A program made the position numbers and the translations under genes. A model generated the notes under the pieces. It searched no databases and was not told the DNA's origin. It saw only the letters and a program-made list of their open reading frames with translations. A stretch of 64,000 nucleotides of DNA from Rheinheimera oceanensis (GTDB lineage: Bacteria; Pseudomonadota; Gammaproteobacteria; Enterobacterales; Alteromonadaceae): positions 132,057 to 196,056 of the forward strand of contig NZ_JAGPNM010000008.1 of assembly GCF_018831085.1 (NCBI RefSeq), in the 5' to 3' direction. Below, piece by piece: positions 9,286 to 19,017 of the stretch (the first letter of the stretch is position 1; the number at the start of each line of letters is the position of its first letter).

Positions 9286-10284
9286 ATGCAGGCAATTGAC
9301 GAAGCAGATTACACCGGTGGCAATATCAGTAGCTTACTGGCAAATCGCACCACACCTTTGGTACTACGTGGCCTGGTACAACACTGGCCGCTGGTGCAGC
9401 AGGCACAGCAATCTGATACCGCGGCAGCAGCCTATCTGCAAAGTTTTGTTGCGGATGTGCCGGTGCAGGCATTTTTTGCAGAGCCCGCAGCAAAAGGCCG
9501 TTTTTTTTATAATGATGACCTGACCGGGTTTAATTTTCAGCAGCGTCAGACCAAACTTAACAGTGTGCTAAGCAGCATACTGCAGCATAGCGGGCAAGAC
9601 AATGCGCCGGTGTTTTATATGGGCTCAACTACCGCAGATTACTGTGTACCGGGGCTAACAGCACAAAACACGCTGGCACTGGACAACATTAATCCGCTGA
9701 TCAGCGTCTGGCTGGGTAACCGTAGCCATGTGGTTGCGCATTATGACGTGCCGGACAACATTGCCTGTGTAGCGGCCGGGCAGCGGCGTTTTACCCTCTT
9801 TGCACCTGAGCAAATAGCCAACTTATATATAGGCCCGCTTGAATTCACCCCCGCCGGACAACCTGTAAGCATGGTAGATTTTCGCCAGCCGGATTTTGCC
9901 CGCTATCCACGCTTTCGTCAGGCCCTGCAGCATGCGCTCACGGCCGAACTGGGTGCCGGCGATGCCATTTTTATCCCTTCAATGTGGTGGCATCAGGTAG
10001 ACAGCTTAAGTGATCTGAATTTACTGATTAACTACTGGTGGCGGCAAACCCCGGCTTACTGCGGTTTACCCACCGACGCATTGCTGCATGCCATGCTAAG
10101 CATACGTGACTTACCACCGGCCCAGCGTAAAATCTGGCAGCAACAGTTTGAGCACTATGTGTTTAATGCCAACGACGATACCGCCGCACATTTACCGGCA
10201 GATAAACGCGGCATACTGGGGCCGATGCTGGAGCAAACGGCACGTAAGCTACGTGCCATGCTGCTGAGCCGGTTAAACCGTTAG
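9286..10284 (+). CDS. Cupin-like (JmjC/Cupin_8) domain protein
   Basis: A 332-residue cytoplasmic protein with the Cupin_8 fold. The motif HYDVPDNIACVAAGQRRF carries the first metal ligands (H-x-D), and IFIPSMWWHQVDSL carries the late His, with INYWW just after. These residues fit a 2-oxoglutarate/Fe(II) oxygenase of the hydroxylase type, though activity is unproven. It is translated just after the SapC-like gene with an AGGTGAG site. Such cupin genes recur with SapC and TonB receptors in Alteromonadales and Caulobacterales. The 3' end overlaps the stop of the convergent GH16 gene by 4 bases, leaving no room for a terminator. Confidence 0.8.
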   Translation: MQAIDEADYTGGNISSLLANRTTPLVLRGLVQHWPLVQQAQQSDTAAAAYLQSFVADVPVQAFFAEPAAKGRFFYNDDLTGFNFQQRQTKLNSVLSSILQHSGQDNAPVFYMGSTTADYCVPGLTAQNTLALDNINPLISVWLGNRSHVVAHYDVPDNIACVAAGQRRFTLFAPEQIANLYIGPLEFTPAGQPVSMVDFRQPDFARYPRFRQALQHALTAELGAGDAIFIPSMWWHQVDSLSDLNLLINYWWRQTPAYCGLPTDALLHAMLSIRDLPPAQRKIWQQQFEHYVFNANDDTAAHLPADKRGILGPMLEQTARKLRAMLLSRLNR

Positions 10285-11258
10285 GGTTGCTGGCGCTGAT
10301 ATACCCGCACATAGTCAATTTGCAGGCTTTGCGGGTAAGCGCTGGGGTTTATGCCGGTTTCATTCACTGAGCCGGCCCAGTTGCCACCTACCGCTAAATT
10401 CAGCAGCAAATGAAAAGGCCGGTCAAAAGGTGCATGCCGCGGCAGGGCCGTTTTTAACGTTACAGCACCGGTGTGCCATTCGCTGCTTTTTTGCGTTGCG
10501 TATAACACATCATCAACATACCAGCGAATTTCACCCGGCTGCCATTCTATCGCGTAAGTATGAAATGCATCGGCCGGGCTTTGGCCGTTGGGCAGTTTAT
10601 AACTCTGGCCGCTGTGTACATTATCCGGCCAGGGCTCGCCGTAATGTAAGGTGCCGTAAATACGCCGCTCAGGGTCATCAGCAAGCGCGCTGGGTTCATC
10701 AGAAATGGTTCCCAGATTTACCGCTTCCATAATGTCGATTTCACCGGATAACGGCCAGGGGCCGTACAACCAGTCTGTTGGCAGCATCCATATTGCCGGC
10801 CAGCTACCCTGACCTGTTGGTAATTTTGCCCGGATTTCAAAACGGCCATACAACCAGTCACCCTTACCTTTGCTGCGTAAGCGTGCTGAGGTATAAGGCA
10901 GCGTTTTACGCTGATGCGGGCTGAAATCCGGGTCATCTTCATTTAACGCCGGGCCGGTGAAGGTTTCTTTGCGTGCCACTATATATAACACGCCATTATC
11001 GACATAGGCATTTTCCGGCCGGTTGGTATAGCACTGTTGTTCGTCGTTACCACCGCCCCAGCAGTTTTGCTCAAAGCTCCATTTGCTCAGATCAATACTA
11101 TTGCCGTTAAACTCGTCCTGCCACACCAGTTGCCAGTCAGCGCTGGCAACTGCATCAGGCTGATGCTGTGCCACACTTTGCTCAGTGGGCTTTGGTGGCA
11201 CAGTGCTGCAACTTGCCAGCACGGCGCTGGCAAGCAGGGTAACGAGATAACGACGCAT
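10281..11258 (-). CDS. GH16 endo-beta-1,3-glucanase (laminarinase-type) lipoprotein
   Basis: Endo-acting beta-glucanase anchored to a membrane. Lipobox LASC places the modified Cys at residue 17. The GH16 domain (about 45-322) contains the catalytic motif EIDIMEAV: nucleophile Glu173, Asp175 and acid/base Glu178, in the spaced E-x-D-x-x-E form that laminarinases use. GSWPAIWMLP and WHTYAIEW-type segments are also typical. It follows the GH3 gene; its GGAG ribosome binding site overlaps the GH3 stop codon, suggesting translational coupling. Substrate choice between laminarin and mixed-linkage glucan is inference. Confidence 0.92.
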   Translation of the reverse strand: MRRYLVTLLASAVLASCSTVPPKPTEQSVAQHQPDAVASADWQLVWQDEFNGNSIDLSKWSFEQNCWGGGNDEQQCYTNRPENAYVDNGVLYIVARKETFTGPALNEDDPDFSPHQRKTLPYTSARLRSKGKGDWLYGRFEIRAKLPTGQGSWPAIWMLPTDWLYGPWPLSGEIDIMEAVNLGTISDEPSALADDPERRIYGTLHYGEPWPDNVHSGQSYKLPNGQSPADAFHTYAIEWQPGEIRWYVDDVLYATQKSSEWHTGAVTLKTALPRHAPFDRPFHLLLNLAVGGNWAGSVNETGINPSAYPQSLQIDYVRVYQRQQP

Positions 11259-11261
11259 ATT

Positions 11262-13787
11262 TTAGTCTCCGCTGCAGGAAATAGTGGCGTCGCCTGCTAC
11301 CGCAGGTTTCAGCCGTATATCAGCCAAGCTTAGCACCAGCGGCGCTGTTGTGGCTAATGATACCGGCGTGAAAATCTGGCTGAAGTCAGCGCCTTGCCGG
11401 GCAAAACAGGCTAAATCGACACTAATTGTCTGCCAGGTTTCATCTGCCATGGCCTGTAACTGCGGGGCTATATTCAGTGCACTGCTACAGCCTTGTGCGC
11501 AGTCCATACCCAGCATAACACTATCAGGCACTGCACCACTGCGTTTTAGCTGCAGCACCAACGCACTGCCAGCTTCCTGGTATGAACGTAAATCGGCCGG
11601 AAATGCACTGGTTAATGCTACCTTTGCCTCACCGCTAAAAGCAAAACGGCGTGCGTCTTCCTGCACAGTTTTATCAAAAGTTCGCACGGCAATATTACCC
11701 TGCTGCTGTACGCTGCTAACCACAGCCTGGGTCTCACCACCACTTTGCAGCAACAACTGATAGGGCGCTTTTACTGCCAGTTCAAACAGTACTAAATCAT
11801 CCAGCACTGTATCGGTATCTACCTGCTCTTCCAGAGTGTTACTCAGCGTGCTCTTATCACCGTAACGCAAGCCAAAACCATATGGTAGCAACGGCTGATA
11901 GTCGGCATCGTGGCGGTTGACAATTTGCTGTACTGTAGCAGGCCAGCTAAATGACAATTTACCGCGAAAATCGACATTAATACTGCCGTCTGCTTTCGCC
12001 ATAACCACATCGGCCACGCCTACGCCCTCACTGCCCGGCAGCCATACGGCGACAAAAGCATCAGAGGCGTTTAACTCAGGGTTTACCCATAACGGCCGGC
12101 CACTGATAAATAGCGACACCACTTTAATGCCGTCGGCTTTGAGTTTACGCAGCAGGGCTAAATCAGTTTTATTACCCCGCTGATACTCTAAGTTGTCTAA
12201 ATCGCCATTGCCTTCGGCATAAGGTTGCTCACCAAATACCACTATGGCTACATCGGGTTTATTGCTGTAGCTGCCATCTGCGCTTAGCTCGGTGCTGCCG
12301 CCTGCGGCATCTACCGCCTGTTTAATACCGGCATAAATTGAGCTGCCACCGGGGAAATCACTGTTAGTGTTGCCGGTGCCCTGCCAACTGATAGTCCAGC
12401 CACCTGACTGCATACCAATATTGTCGGCACCTTCACCTGTTACCAAAATATGCTGTTTAGGATTTAACGGCAAAATAGCATCGTTATTTTTCAGTAACAC
12501 CAGTGATTGCTGCACGGCTTCGCGTGCTACAGCGCGGTGCTCAGCAGAGCCTATCAGTTCAGTTTTACCCGACAACGGCCGGTTAGCCGGGCTGGGTTTA
12601 TCAAATAAACCGGCCCGCAGTTTTACGCGTAAAATACGCCGCACTGCATCATCAATCCGGCTTAGCGGAATAACACCACTCTCGACCTGCTCAATCAGGT
12701 TATAGTACAGCGGTTTCCAGGCTGCCGTTGGCACCATATAGACATCCAGCCCGGCCAGTGCGGCCTGGGCGCAATTGTCGTTAGTACAACCGGGGATCTG
12801 GCCGTGGCCGTTCCAGTCACCTACTACAAAGCCATCAAAGCCCATGCGGGTTTTCAGTACATCGGTTAGCAGGTATTTATCACCATGAATTTTACTGCCG
12901 TGCCAGCTGTTAAATGACGCCATAACACTTTGTGCGCCAGCCTGCAGGCCACCTACGTAGCCCTGGGCATGAATACTGAACAACTCTTGCTCACTGGCAA
13001 TATTATCGCCCTGATCATCACCGCCCACGGTGCCGCCATCGCCGACAAAATGCTTAACGGTGCTGATCACCCGCTCATCGCCAAGAAAATCCTGATCTGC
13101 GGCGCCCTGTAAACCGGTAACAATAGCGGCGGCATAATCGTGTACTATCTCAGGATCTTCCGAGTAACCTTCATAGGTACGGCCCCAGCGGTCATCACGC
13201 ACCACCGCAACCGTAGGTGCAAATACCCAGTCGATACCGGTAACCATCACTTCACGGGCCGTTACTTTGGCTATTTGCTCAATTAATGCCGGGTTATTTG
13301 CCGCACCCAGGCCAATATTGTGCGGAAATAATGTGGCGCCAATTACGTTGTTATGGCCGTGTACAGCATCGGTACCCCACATGGTTGGAATACGGCTGCC
13401 GTCCAGGCTGTCGTCTATTGATGCCTGGTACATTGCCTCAGCCAGCGCGATCCAGTCGGCAGGGGTGGCATGCTTGTTGTCGTTTGGAAAAGCGCCGCCA
13501 CCGTTTAAAAATGAGCCAAAGCCATATTTGCGCATATCTTCCACGGTAATATCGCGGATTTCCGGCTGGATCATCTGGGCAATTTTATGCTGTAACGTCA
13601 TGCCCGCCATAATGTCGGTGATTTTCTGCTCAATAGCCGCATCTTTGGCTACCGGTAACTGTAATTCTGGCCAGATGGCAGCGGTGTTATCTGTCACGGT
13701 ATCAGGCTCTGTTGGTGCCTTGCTACAAGCTGTCAAAATAACAGCACAGCTTATACTCAGTAGTGAAAGTTTTAGGCGAAATGTCAT
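11262..13787 (-). CDS. GH3 beta-glucosidase / exo-beta-glucanase lipoprotein
   Basis: Exo-acting glycosidase releasing glucose from beta-glucan oligosaccharides. Lipobox LTAC puts the lipidated Cys at residue 21. The GH3 N-terminal barrel includes KHFVGDGGT (245-253) and the nucleophile Asp324 in FVVGDWNGHGQ. A GH3 C-terminal alpha/beta domain follows, then a beta-sandwich tail of about 180 residues like the ExoP-type galactose-binding extension of marine exo-1,3/1,4-beta-glucanases. Its 841 residues fit that subgroup. It lies between the MFS permease (12 bases upstream) and the GH16 gene (3 bases downstream), all one minus-strand operon. Confidence 0.92.
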   Translation of the reverse strand: MTFRLKLSLLSISCAVILTACSKAPTEPDTVTDNTAAIWPELQLPVAKDAAIEQKITDIMAGMTLQHKIAQMIQPEIRDITVEDMRKYGFGSFLNGGGAFPNDNKHATPADWIALAEAMYQASIDDSLDGSRIPTMWGTDAVHGHNNVIGATLFPHNIGLGAANNPALIEQIAKVTAREVMVTGIDWVFAPTVAVVRDDRWGRTYEGYSEDPEIVHDYAAAIVTGLQGAADQDFLGDERVISTVKHFVGDGGTVGGDDQGDNIASEQELFSIHAQGYVGGLQAGAQSVMASFNSWHGSKIHGDKYLLTDVLKTRMGFDGFVVGDWNGHGQIPGCTNDNCAQAALAGLDVYMVPTAAWKPLYYNLIEQVESGVIPLSRIDDAVRRILRVKLRAGLFDKPSPANRPLSGKTELIGSAEHRAVAREAVQQSLVLLKNNDAILPLNPKQHILVTGEGADNIGMQSGGWTISWQGTGNTNSDFPGGSSIYAGIKQAVDAAGGSTELSADGSYSNKPDVAIVVFGEQPYAEGNGDLDNLEYQRGNKTDLALLRKLKADGIKVVSLFISGRPLWVNPELNASDAFVAVWLPGSEGVGVADVVMAKADGSINVDFRGKLSFSWPATVQQIVNRHDADYQPLLPYGFGLRYGDKSTLSNTLEEQVDTDTVLDDLVLFELAVKAPYQLLLQSGGETQAVVSSVQQQGNIAVRTFDKTVQEDARRFAFSGEAKVALTSAFPADLRSYQEAGSALVLQLKRSGAVPDSVMLGMDCAQGCSSALNIAPQLQAMADETWQTISVDLACFARQGADFSQIFTPVSLATTAPLVLSLADIRLKPAVAGDATISCSGD

Positions 13788-13799
13788 AGCGGCTCTCCG

Positions 13800-15050
13800 T
13801 TACGCCACAGCACGCGGTTTGCTGCCAACCGCGCCGTACCAGGCAATAAATACATAACACAGCAAAGGAATAATAAAGGCGATCTGCACATTGACCACAT
13901 CAGCCAGCCGCGCCTGCGCCAGCGGTAGTACTGCACCACCAACAATTGCCAGACATAAAATGCCGGAGCCCTGGCCGGTATGTTGCTTTAAACCGTGAAT
14001 CGCCAGACTGAAAATAGTCGGGAACATAATGGAATTGCATAAGCCCACCAGCAACAGTGCCCACATCGCCAGGCTGCCGCTGCTGCTGATAGTCAGCGCC
14101 AGCAGGATCACTGCACACACGGCGTTAAACGCCAGCACCTTGCCGGGGGCAATATATTGCATAACATAAGCACCGATAAAACGGCCCACCATAGCGCCAC
14201 CAAAATACCAGGCAATATAATGTGACGCTTTTTGTGCATCCAGGCTGCTGATATCAGGCTGGGTAATAAAGCTGACCAGAAAACTGCCAATGCCCACTTC
14301 GGCACCGACATAAACAAAAATACCCACAGCACCCAGCACCAGATGGCGGTAACGCCAGGCCGAGCCACTGGTTATATCCAGATTTGCATCTTTTTTACCC
14401 AGTTTTGGCAGGCGCAAAAAGGCAAAAATCAGTGCCATTATAATCAGCACCGCAGCCAGTAGCAGGTAGGGCATTTGCACGGTAGATTCGGTTACTTCGC
14501 CCGGTTTCGGTGCCTCCATACCGCCAAAAATAAGCCAGGCACCAAAAAAGGGTGCCAAAGTGGTACCCAGTGAGTTAAAGGCTTGCGTCATGGTTAAACG
14601 GCTGGAAGCCGTTTCCGGCCGGCCCAGCACGCTGACATAGGGGTTAGCAGCCACCTGCAAAATAGTAATGCCGGCGGCTAACACAAACAGCGCAATCAAA
14701 AACAGCGGATAGTAATGTGCGGCGGCTGCGGGGTAAAACAACAGGCAACCGGCCCCGGCAATCAGCAGGCCGGTAACAATACCTGCCTGATAGCCAATAC
14801 GGCTTACCAGCATACCTGCGGGTACAGAGACAACAAAATAGGCACTGAAAAAGCAAAACTGAATTAATAATGCCTGCGTGTATGTCAGGTCAAACAAGCC
14901 TTTGAGGTAAGGTACCAGAATGTCATTCAGGCAGGTAATAAAACCCCAGATAAAAAATAATGTGGTTAATGATGTCAAAGCAAATCTGTAATTAATCTGG
15001 CCTGATGTTGCCTCTGGCGTAGCCTCGCTAAGCGTTGGTGTTACAGCCAT
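13800..15050 (-). CDS. MFS sugar permease, FucP/GluP family
   Basis: Inner-membrane sugar/proton symporter with about 12 predicted helices in 416 residues. Recognisable stretches are [20 protein letters not shown] at the first helix, the [15 protein letters not shown] loop and [12 protein letters not shown], which are signatures of the fucose/glucose-galactose permease family. It heads the operon with GH3 and GH16 and is divergent from the GH1 operon, with an operator between. Glucose released by GH3 is the likely cargo. Confidence 0.9.
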   Translation of the reverse strand: MAVTPTLSEATPEATSGQINYRFALTSLTTLFFIWGFITCLNDILVPYLKGLFDLTYTQALLIQFCFFSAYFVVSVPAGMLVSRIGYQAGIVTGLLIAGAGCLLFYPAAAAHYYPLFLIALFVLAAGITILQVAANPYVSVLGRPETASSRLTMTQAFNSLGTTLAPFFGAWLIFGGMEAPKPGEVTESTVQMPYLLLAAVLIIMALIFAFLRLPKLGKKDANLDITSGSAWRYRHLVLGAVGIFVYVGAEVGIGSFLVSFITQPDISSLDAQKASHYIAWYFGGAMVGRFIGAYVMQYIAPGKVLAFNAVCAVILLALTISSSGSLAMWALLLVGLCNSIMFPTIFSLAIHGLKQHTGQGSGILCLAIVGGAVLPLAQARLADVVNVQIAFIIPLLCYVFIAWYGAVGSKPRAVA

Positions 15051-15111
15051 CTTGTCCTCCCCGATGTTTTATGTTTTTGATTGACGTGTGCGTTGTCGCC
15101 GTCTAGTATGA

Positions 15112-15125
15112 TGTAAGCGCTTTCA
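15112..15125. promoter_or_regulatory. LacI-family operator, site 3, between divergent glucan operons
   Basis: TGTAAGCGCTTTCA matches site 1 at 12 of 14 positions and sits between the divergent MFS-GH3-GH16 and GH1-GPH-LacI operons, where one bound repressor could control both. Confidence 0.75.
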
Positions 15126-15207
15126 TTTATAGCATATATCACGCTGTTGGCAATAATTTTTGTCGCTCAGCAGCCCGTAACAATACGACCGGAAGATAGC
15201 AAAACCG

Positions 15208-16542
15208 ATGAAAATAACCTTAGCCCACAGCTCACCTCTGCTAAAACCCGACTTTGTGTTTGGTGTTGCCACTGCCTCGTTTCAGATTGAAGGTGCCGCC
15301 GATAGCCGCGAGGCCTGCATCTGGGACACCTTCTGTGCACAACCCGGCCGGATTAAAGACGGCTCAAATGGCCTTATAGCTTGCGACCATATCGCGCGCT
15401 GGCAGGAAGATGTCGAGCTTATTGCTGCACTGGGTGTAGACGCTTACCGCTTTTCCATCGCCTGGGGCCGGGTAATACATGCCGACGGCAGCATAAACCA
15501 GGCCGGGCTGAATTTTTATCTGCAACTGCTGGATGCGCTAAACGAACGCAATATCAAAGCCTTTGTTACGCTGTATCACTGGGATTTACCGCAGTACCTG
15601 CAAGACAACGGCGGCTGGCTTAATCGCAGCACTGCCTATAAATTTGCAGAATATGCCGATATTGTTAGCCGGGCTTTTGGCGACAGAGTGTATTCTTACG
15701 CCACATTAAATGAGCCATTTTGCAGTGCTTATTTAAGTTATGAAGCCGGTATTCATGCCCCGGGCGTGCAAAACCGTCAGCAAGGCCGTCAGGTAGCACA
15801 CCATTTATTACTGGCGCATGGTTTAGCCATGCCGGTATTGCAAAAAAACGCGCCCCGGGCACTTAACGGCATAGTACTGAATTTCAGCCCCTGCCATGCC
15901 GCCAGCGACAGTGAAGCAGATATCCGTGCTGCTCATATGGCCGATCAGTACCACAACCAATGGTACCTGCAGCCGTTAATGGAAGGCTGTTATCCGGCAC
16001 TGCTGCAACAACTGCCTGCAACCGAGCAGCCACAAATTAAAGACGGCGATATGGCTATTATTGCCCAGCCACTGGATTTTCTGGGGGTAAATTACTACAC
16101 CCGCACCGTGTATCGCGCTAACAGTAAAGGCTGGTTCAGTGATGTACCGCCTACCACGCCGCCATTAACCGATATGGGCTGGGAAATTTATCCGCAGGGC
16201 TTAACCGAAATATTACTGGCAATACATAAGCGCTATAAACTGCCACCGGTGTATATTACCGAAAATGGTGCCGCCATACCCGACACCATGCACCTTGGCC
16301 AGGTGCACGACACACAACGGGTGAAATATTTTGAACAACACTTGCAAGCCACAGAAGCTGCCATTACTGCCGGTATGCGCATTGATGGCTATTTTGCCTG
16401 GAGCCTGATGGACAATTTTGAGTGGGCCGAAGGCTATGCCAAACGTTTTGGTATAGTCTATGTCGATTACGCTACACAACAGCGCACATTAAAAGACAGC
16501 GCCATAGCACTGCGTGACGTGTTCGCCGGGCGTAAAAAATAA
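15208..16542 (+). CDS. GH1 beta-glucosidase
   Basis: Cytoplasmic retaining beta-glucosidase of 444 residues with no signal peptide. The acid/base is Glu169 in TLNEPF and the nucleophile is Glu352 in YITENGA. Substrate-binding residues of the family are seen in FGVATASFQIEGA, YHWDLPQ and WSLMDNFEWAEGY. Length and motif spacing are complete. It heads the plus-strand operon with a GPH symporter and the LacI regulator, so it likely splits imported cellobiose- or laminaribiose-like disaccharides into glucose. Confidence 0.95.
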   Translation: MKITLAHSSPLLKPDFVFGVATASFQIEGAADSREACIWDTFCAQPGRIKDGSNGLIACDHIARWQEDVELIAALGVDAYRFSIAWGRVIHADGSINQAGLNFYLQLLDALNERNIKAFVTLYHWDLPQYLQDNGGWLNRSTAYKFAEYADIVSRAFGDRVYSYATLNEPFCSAYLSYEAGIHAPGVQNRQQGRQVAHHLLLAHGLAMPVLQKNAPRALNGIVLNFSPCHAASDSEADIRAAHMADQYHNQWYLQPLMEGCYPALLQQLPATEQPQIKDGDMAIIAQPLDFLGVNYYTRTVYRANSKGWFSDVPPTTPPLTDMGWEIYPQGLTEILLAIHKRYKLPPVYITENGAAIPDTMHLGQVHDTQRVKYFEQHLQATEAAITAGMRIDGYFAWSLMDNFEWAEGYAKRFGIVYVDYATQQRTLKDSAIALRDVFAGRKK

Positions 16543-16569
16543 TAATAAAGCAGTTATCACGGGGTTAGC

Positions 16570-17931
16570 ATGCTGACAAAACGGGAAAAAGTGGCCTACG
16601 GCCTTGGCGATACCGCCAGCAATATTGTGTTTCAGACAGTAATGCTGTTTTTAACCTTTTTCTACACCGATATTTTTGGTATTTCACCGGCGGTAGTAGG
16701 CAGCATGTTTTTGCTGGTACGCATTATTGATGCGGTAACCGACCCGCTAATGGGCGCCCTGGCAGATAAAACCAAAAGCCGCCACGGTAAGTACCGGCCT
16801 TATCTGCTGTGGCTGGCATTGCCATTTGCGCTTTGCAGTGTGCTGGCATTTACCACACCGGATTTATCTGCCAACGGTAAGGTTATCTATGCCTTTGCCA
16901 CTTATACTTTACTGATGCTGGCCTATACCGCCATTAACATTCCGTATTCTGCGCTCGGTGGTGTATTAACTGCAGATCCAACCGAGCGGGTGTCGGTGCA
17001 ATCTTACCGTTTTGTGTTTGGTATGCTTGGCGGCTTGCTGGTTACTGCCTGTACACTGCCACTGGTTAACTTTTTCGGTAATGGCGATAATGCCAAAGGT
17101 TACCAGCTTACCATCACCGCCATGAGCATATTGGGCCTGGCGCTGTTTTTACTCTGCTTTGCCGGCACACGGGAACGGGTACAGGCGCCGGTGGATCAGC
17201 AGCTTACACTGCGCAGCAGTTTTGCTTCGCTGTGGCAAAATGATCAGTGGCGTATTTTGTGTGTCGCTGCGTTTTTTCTGCTTACCGGCATGGTACTGCG
17301 TACTACACTGGCCATTTACTACGTAAAATACTTTTTAGGCCGGGAAGACTTAATCACCGCTTTTGTTACGCTGGGCATGATCGGCAACATTGCCGGTTGC
17401 GCTGTAGCCCAATGGCTTAGTCGCTATGTAGATAAAGTAAAAGCCTATATTGGTTTGCAATTAATCTCTGCTGCCATTTGCGTACTAAGCTTTTTTATCG
17501 GCAGCGAGCAACTGGTGCTGGCATTTGCACTGTATTTTCTCTGGGGCTTCTTTTTACAAATGGCCACGCCACTGTTGTGGGCAAAAATGGCCGATACTGT
17601 TGACTACGGCCACTATAAAACCGGTATCCGTATTACCGGCCTGGTGTACTCGTCTATCGTATTCTTTATTAAACTCGGCCTGGCGTTAGGTGGTGCACTG
17701 GCAGGCTGGTTACTGGCCGGGTATGGCTATCAGGCTGACGTGCCACAAACTGCAACCACCCAACAAGGCATTTTGCTCAGCTTTACCGTACTGCCAGCTA
17801 TTGGCTCGATACTGGTAGCCGTAGTGATGAGCCGGTATCGCTTAACCGGGCCACGGGTGCTTGATATCCACCATCAGCTGGCGCTGCGAGCTGGTGGCAT
17901 AGCACCTGAGCATGCTAGAGTAACTGCATAA
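16570..17931 (+). CDS. GPH-family (MelB-like) glycoside:cation symporter
   Basis: A 453-residue inner-membrane transporter of the glycoside-pentoside-hexuronide family. Typical features are KVAYGLGDTASN at the start, DAVTDPLMGALADKT with the paired Asp residues of the cation site, RHGKYRPYLLW, YSALGGVLT and ADTVDYGHYKTGIRITG near the C-terminus. It lies 27 bases after the GH1 gene, whose substrate it would bring in as an intact disaccharide. Confidence 0.92.
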   Translation: MLTKREKVAYGLGDTASNIVFQTVMLFLTFFYTDIFGISPAVVGSMFLLVRIIDAVTDPLMGALADKTKSRHGKYRPYLLWLALPFALCSVLAFTTPDLSANGKVIYAFATYTLLMLAYTAINIPYSALGGVLTADPTERVSVQSYRFVFGMLGGLLVTACTLPLVNFFGNGDNAKGYQLTITAMSILGLALFLLCFAGTRERVQAPVDQQLTLRSSFASLWQNDQWRILCVAAFFLLTGMVLRTTLAIYYVKYFLGREDLITAFVTLGMIGNIAGCAVAQWLSRYVDKVKAYIGLQLISAAICVLSFFIGSEQLVLAFALYFLWGFFLQMATPLLWAKMADTVDYGHYKTGIRITGLVYSSIVFFIKLGLALGGALAGWLLAGYGYQADVPQTATTQQGILLSFTVLPAIGSILVAVVMSRYRLTGPRVLDIHHQLALRAGGIAPEHARVTA

Positions 17932-17952
17932 AAGTTATTACGCAGGCAGGCA

Positions 17953-18960
17953 ATGGCAACCATATACCAAGTATCAGAATTAGCCGGGGTATCGCTGGCA
18001 ACAGTATCGAGGGTAATGAATAATAACGCCCGCGTCAGCGAAACCACCCGTAATAAAGTGCTGGCGGCTATGGAGCAACTGGGCTACCGGCCCAACTCTA
18101 TTGCGCAATCGCTGGCGTCAAACCGCTCTAACAGTGTGGGCATTCTGGTATCCGAGCTGCATGGCCCTTTTTATGGTGAAATGTTAAGTGGTATTGAGAA
18201 CGAATGCCGCGCTGCCGGTAAGCACGTTATTATTGCCGCCGGCCACAGCGAAGAAGCCAGCGAAAAAGACGGTATTGAGTTTTTAATCAGCCGCAGCTGT
18301 GATGCGCTGATTTTGCATGTTGAAGCCGTGTCCGACAATTATCTGATTAAACTGGCCAGTGGCAATATGCCTGTAGTACTGATTAACCGCTTTATCCCGC
18401 AACTGGCAGATAATTGTATCAGCCTGGACAATGAGTTGGGCGGCTATCTGGCAACACAGAAATTGTTGCAGCAAGGCCATACGCAACTGGCCTATATGGC
18501 AGGCCCAATGTGGAAAAGCGATGCTAAAGATCGTTATAACGGCCACCTGCGCGCCATGGCAGAGTATGGCCTGAGTTTTAACCCGGCCTTACTGGCCGAA
18601 GGTGACTTTCAGGACAGCAGCGGCAGCGCCTGCATGCAACAGCTACTGGCTAAAGGCATACCCTTTACGGCACTGGTATGTGCCAACGATGAGATGGCGG
18701 CCGGCGCTATGGAAGTAGCACGTGCACAAGGCCTGAATGTACCACAAGACTTATCTATTGTTGGTTTTGATAACCTGATCCTGGCACGCTACATTTACCC
18801 CAAACTCACCACTATTGATTACCCTATCGGCGAAATGGGCCGTATGGCGGCACGCTGGGTACTAAAAAACATCTACCAGCAACAGGCTTTACAACTAAAA
18901 AATGTATTTCAGCCAGTGCTGGTATGCCGTGATTCAGCCAGCAGTATAGCCGCAGGTTAA
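17953..18960 (+). CDS. LacI-family transcriptional regulator of the glucan locus
   Basis: DNA-binding regulator of 335 residues. The N-terminal helix-turn-helix reads TIYQVSELAGVSLATVSRVMN, followed by the hinge helix region RPNSIAQSLAS and a periplasmic-binding-protein-like sensor domain with SVGILVSELHGPFYGEML and IVGFDN. It is the last gene of the GH1-GPH operon. The hinge sequence is of the type that inserts into a central CG, consistent with the TGTAAGCGCTTACA palindromes at 5426, 5468 and 15112. The inducer is probably a glucan disaccharide or glucose (inference). Confidence 0.93.
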   Translation: MATIYQVSELAGVSLATVSRVMNNNARVSETTRNKVLAAMEQLGYRPNSIAQSLASNRSNSVGILVSELHGPFYGEMLSGIENECRAAGKHVIIAAGHSEEASEKDGIEFLISRSCDALILHVEAVSDNYLIKLASGNMPVVLINRFIPQLADNCISLDNELGGYLATQKLLQQGHTQLAYMAGPMWKSDAKDRYNGHLRAMAEYGLSFNPALLAEGDFQDSSGSACMQQLLAKGIPFTALVCANDEMAAGAMEVARAQGLNVPQDLSIVGFDNLILARYIYPKLTTIDYPIGEMGRMAARWVLKNIYQQQALQLKNVFQPVLVCRDSASSIAAG

Positions 18961-19017
18961 ACCGGGCACGGGCATTAAACCTGCATTCTGGCTTGTATTA
19001 CTTTTGTGGAGTTAACC

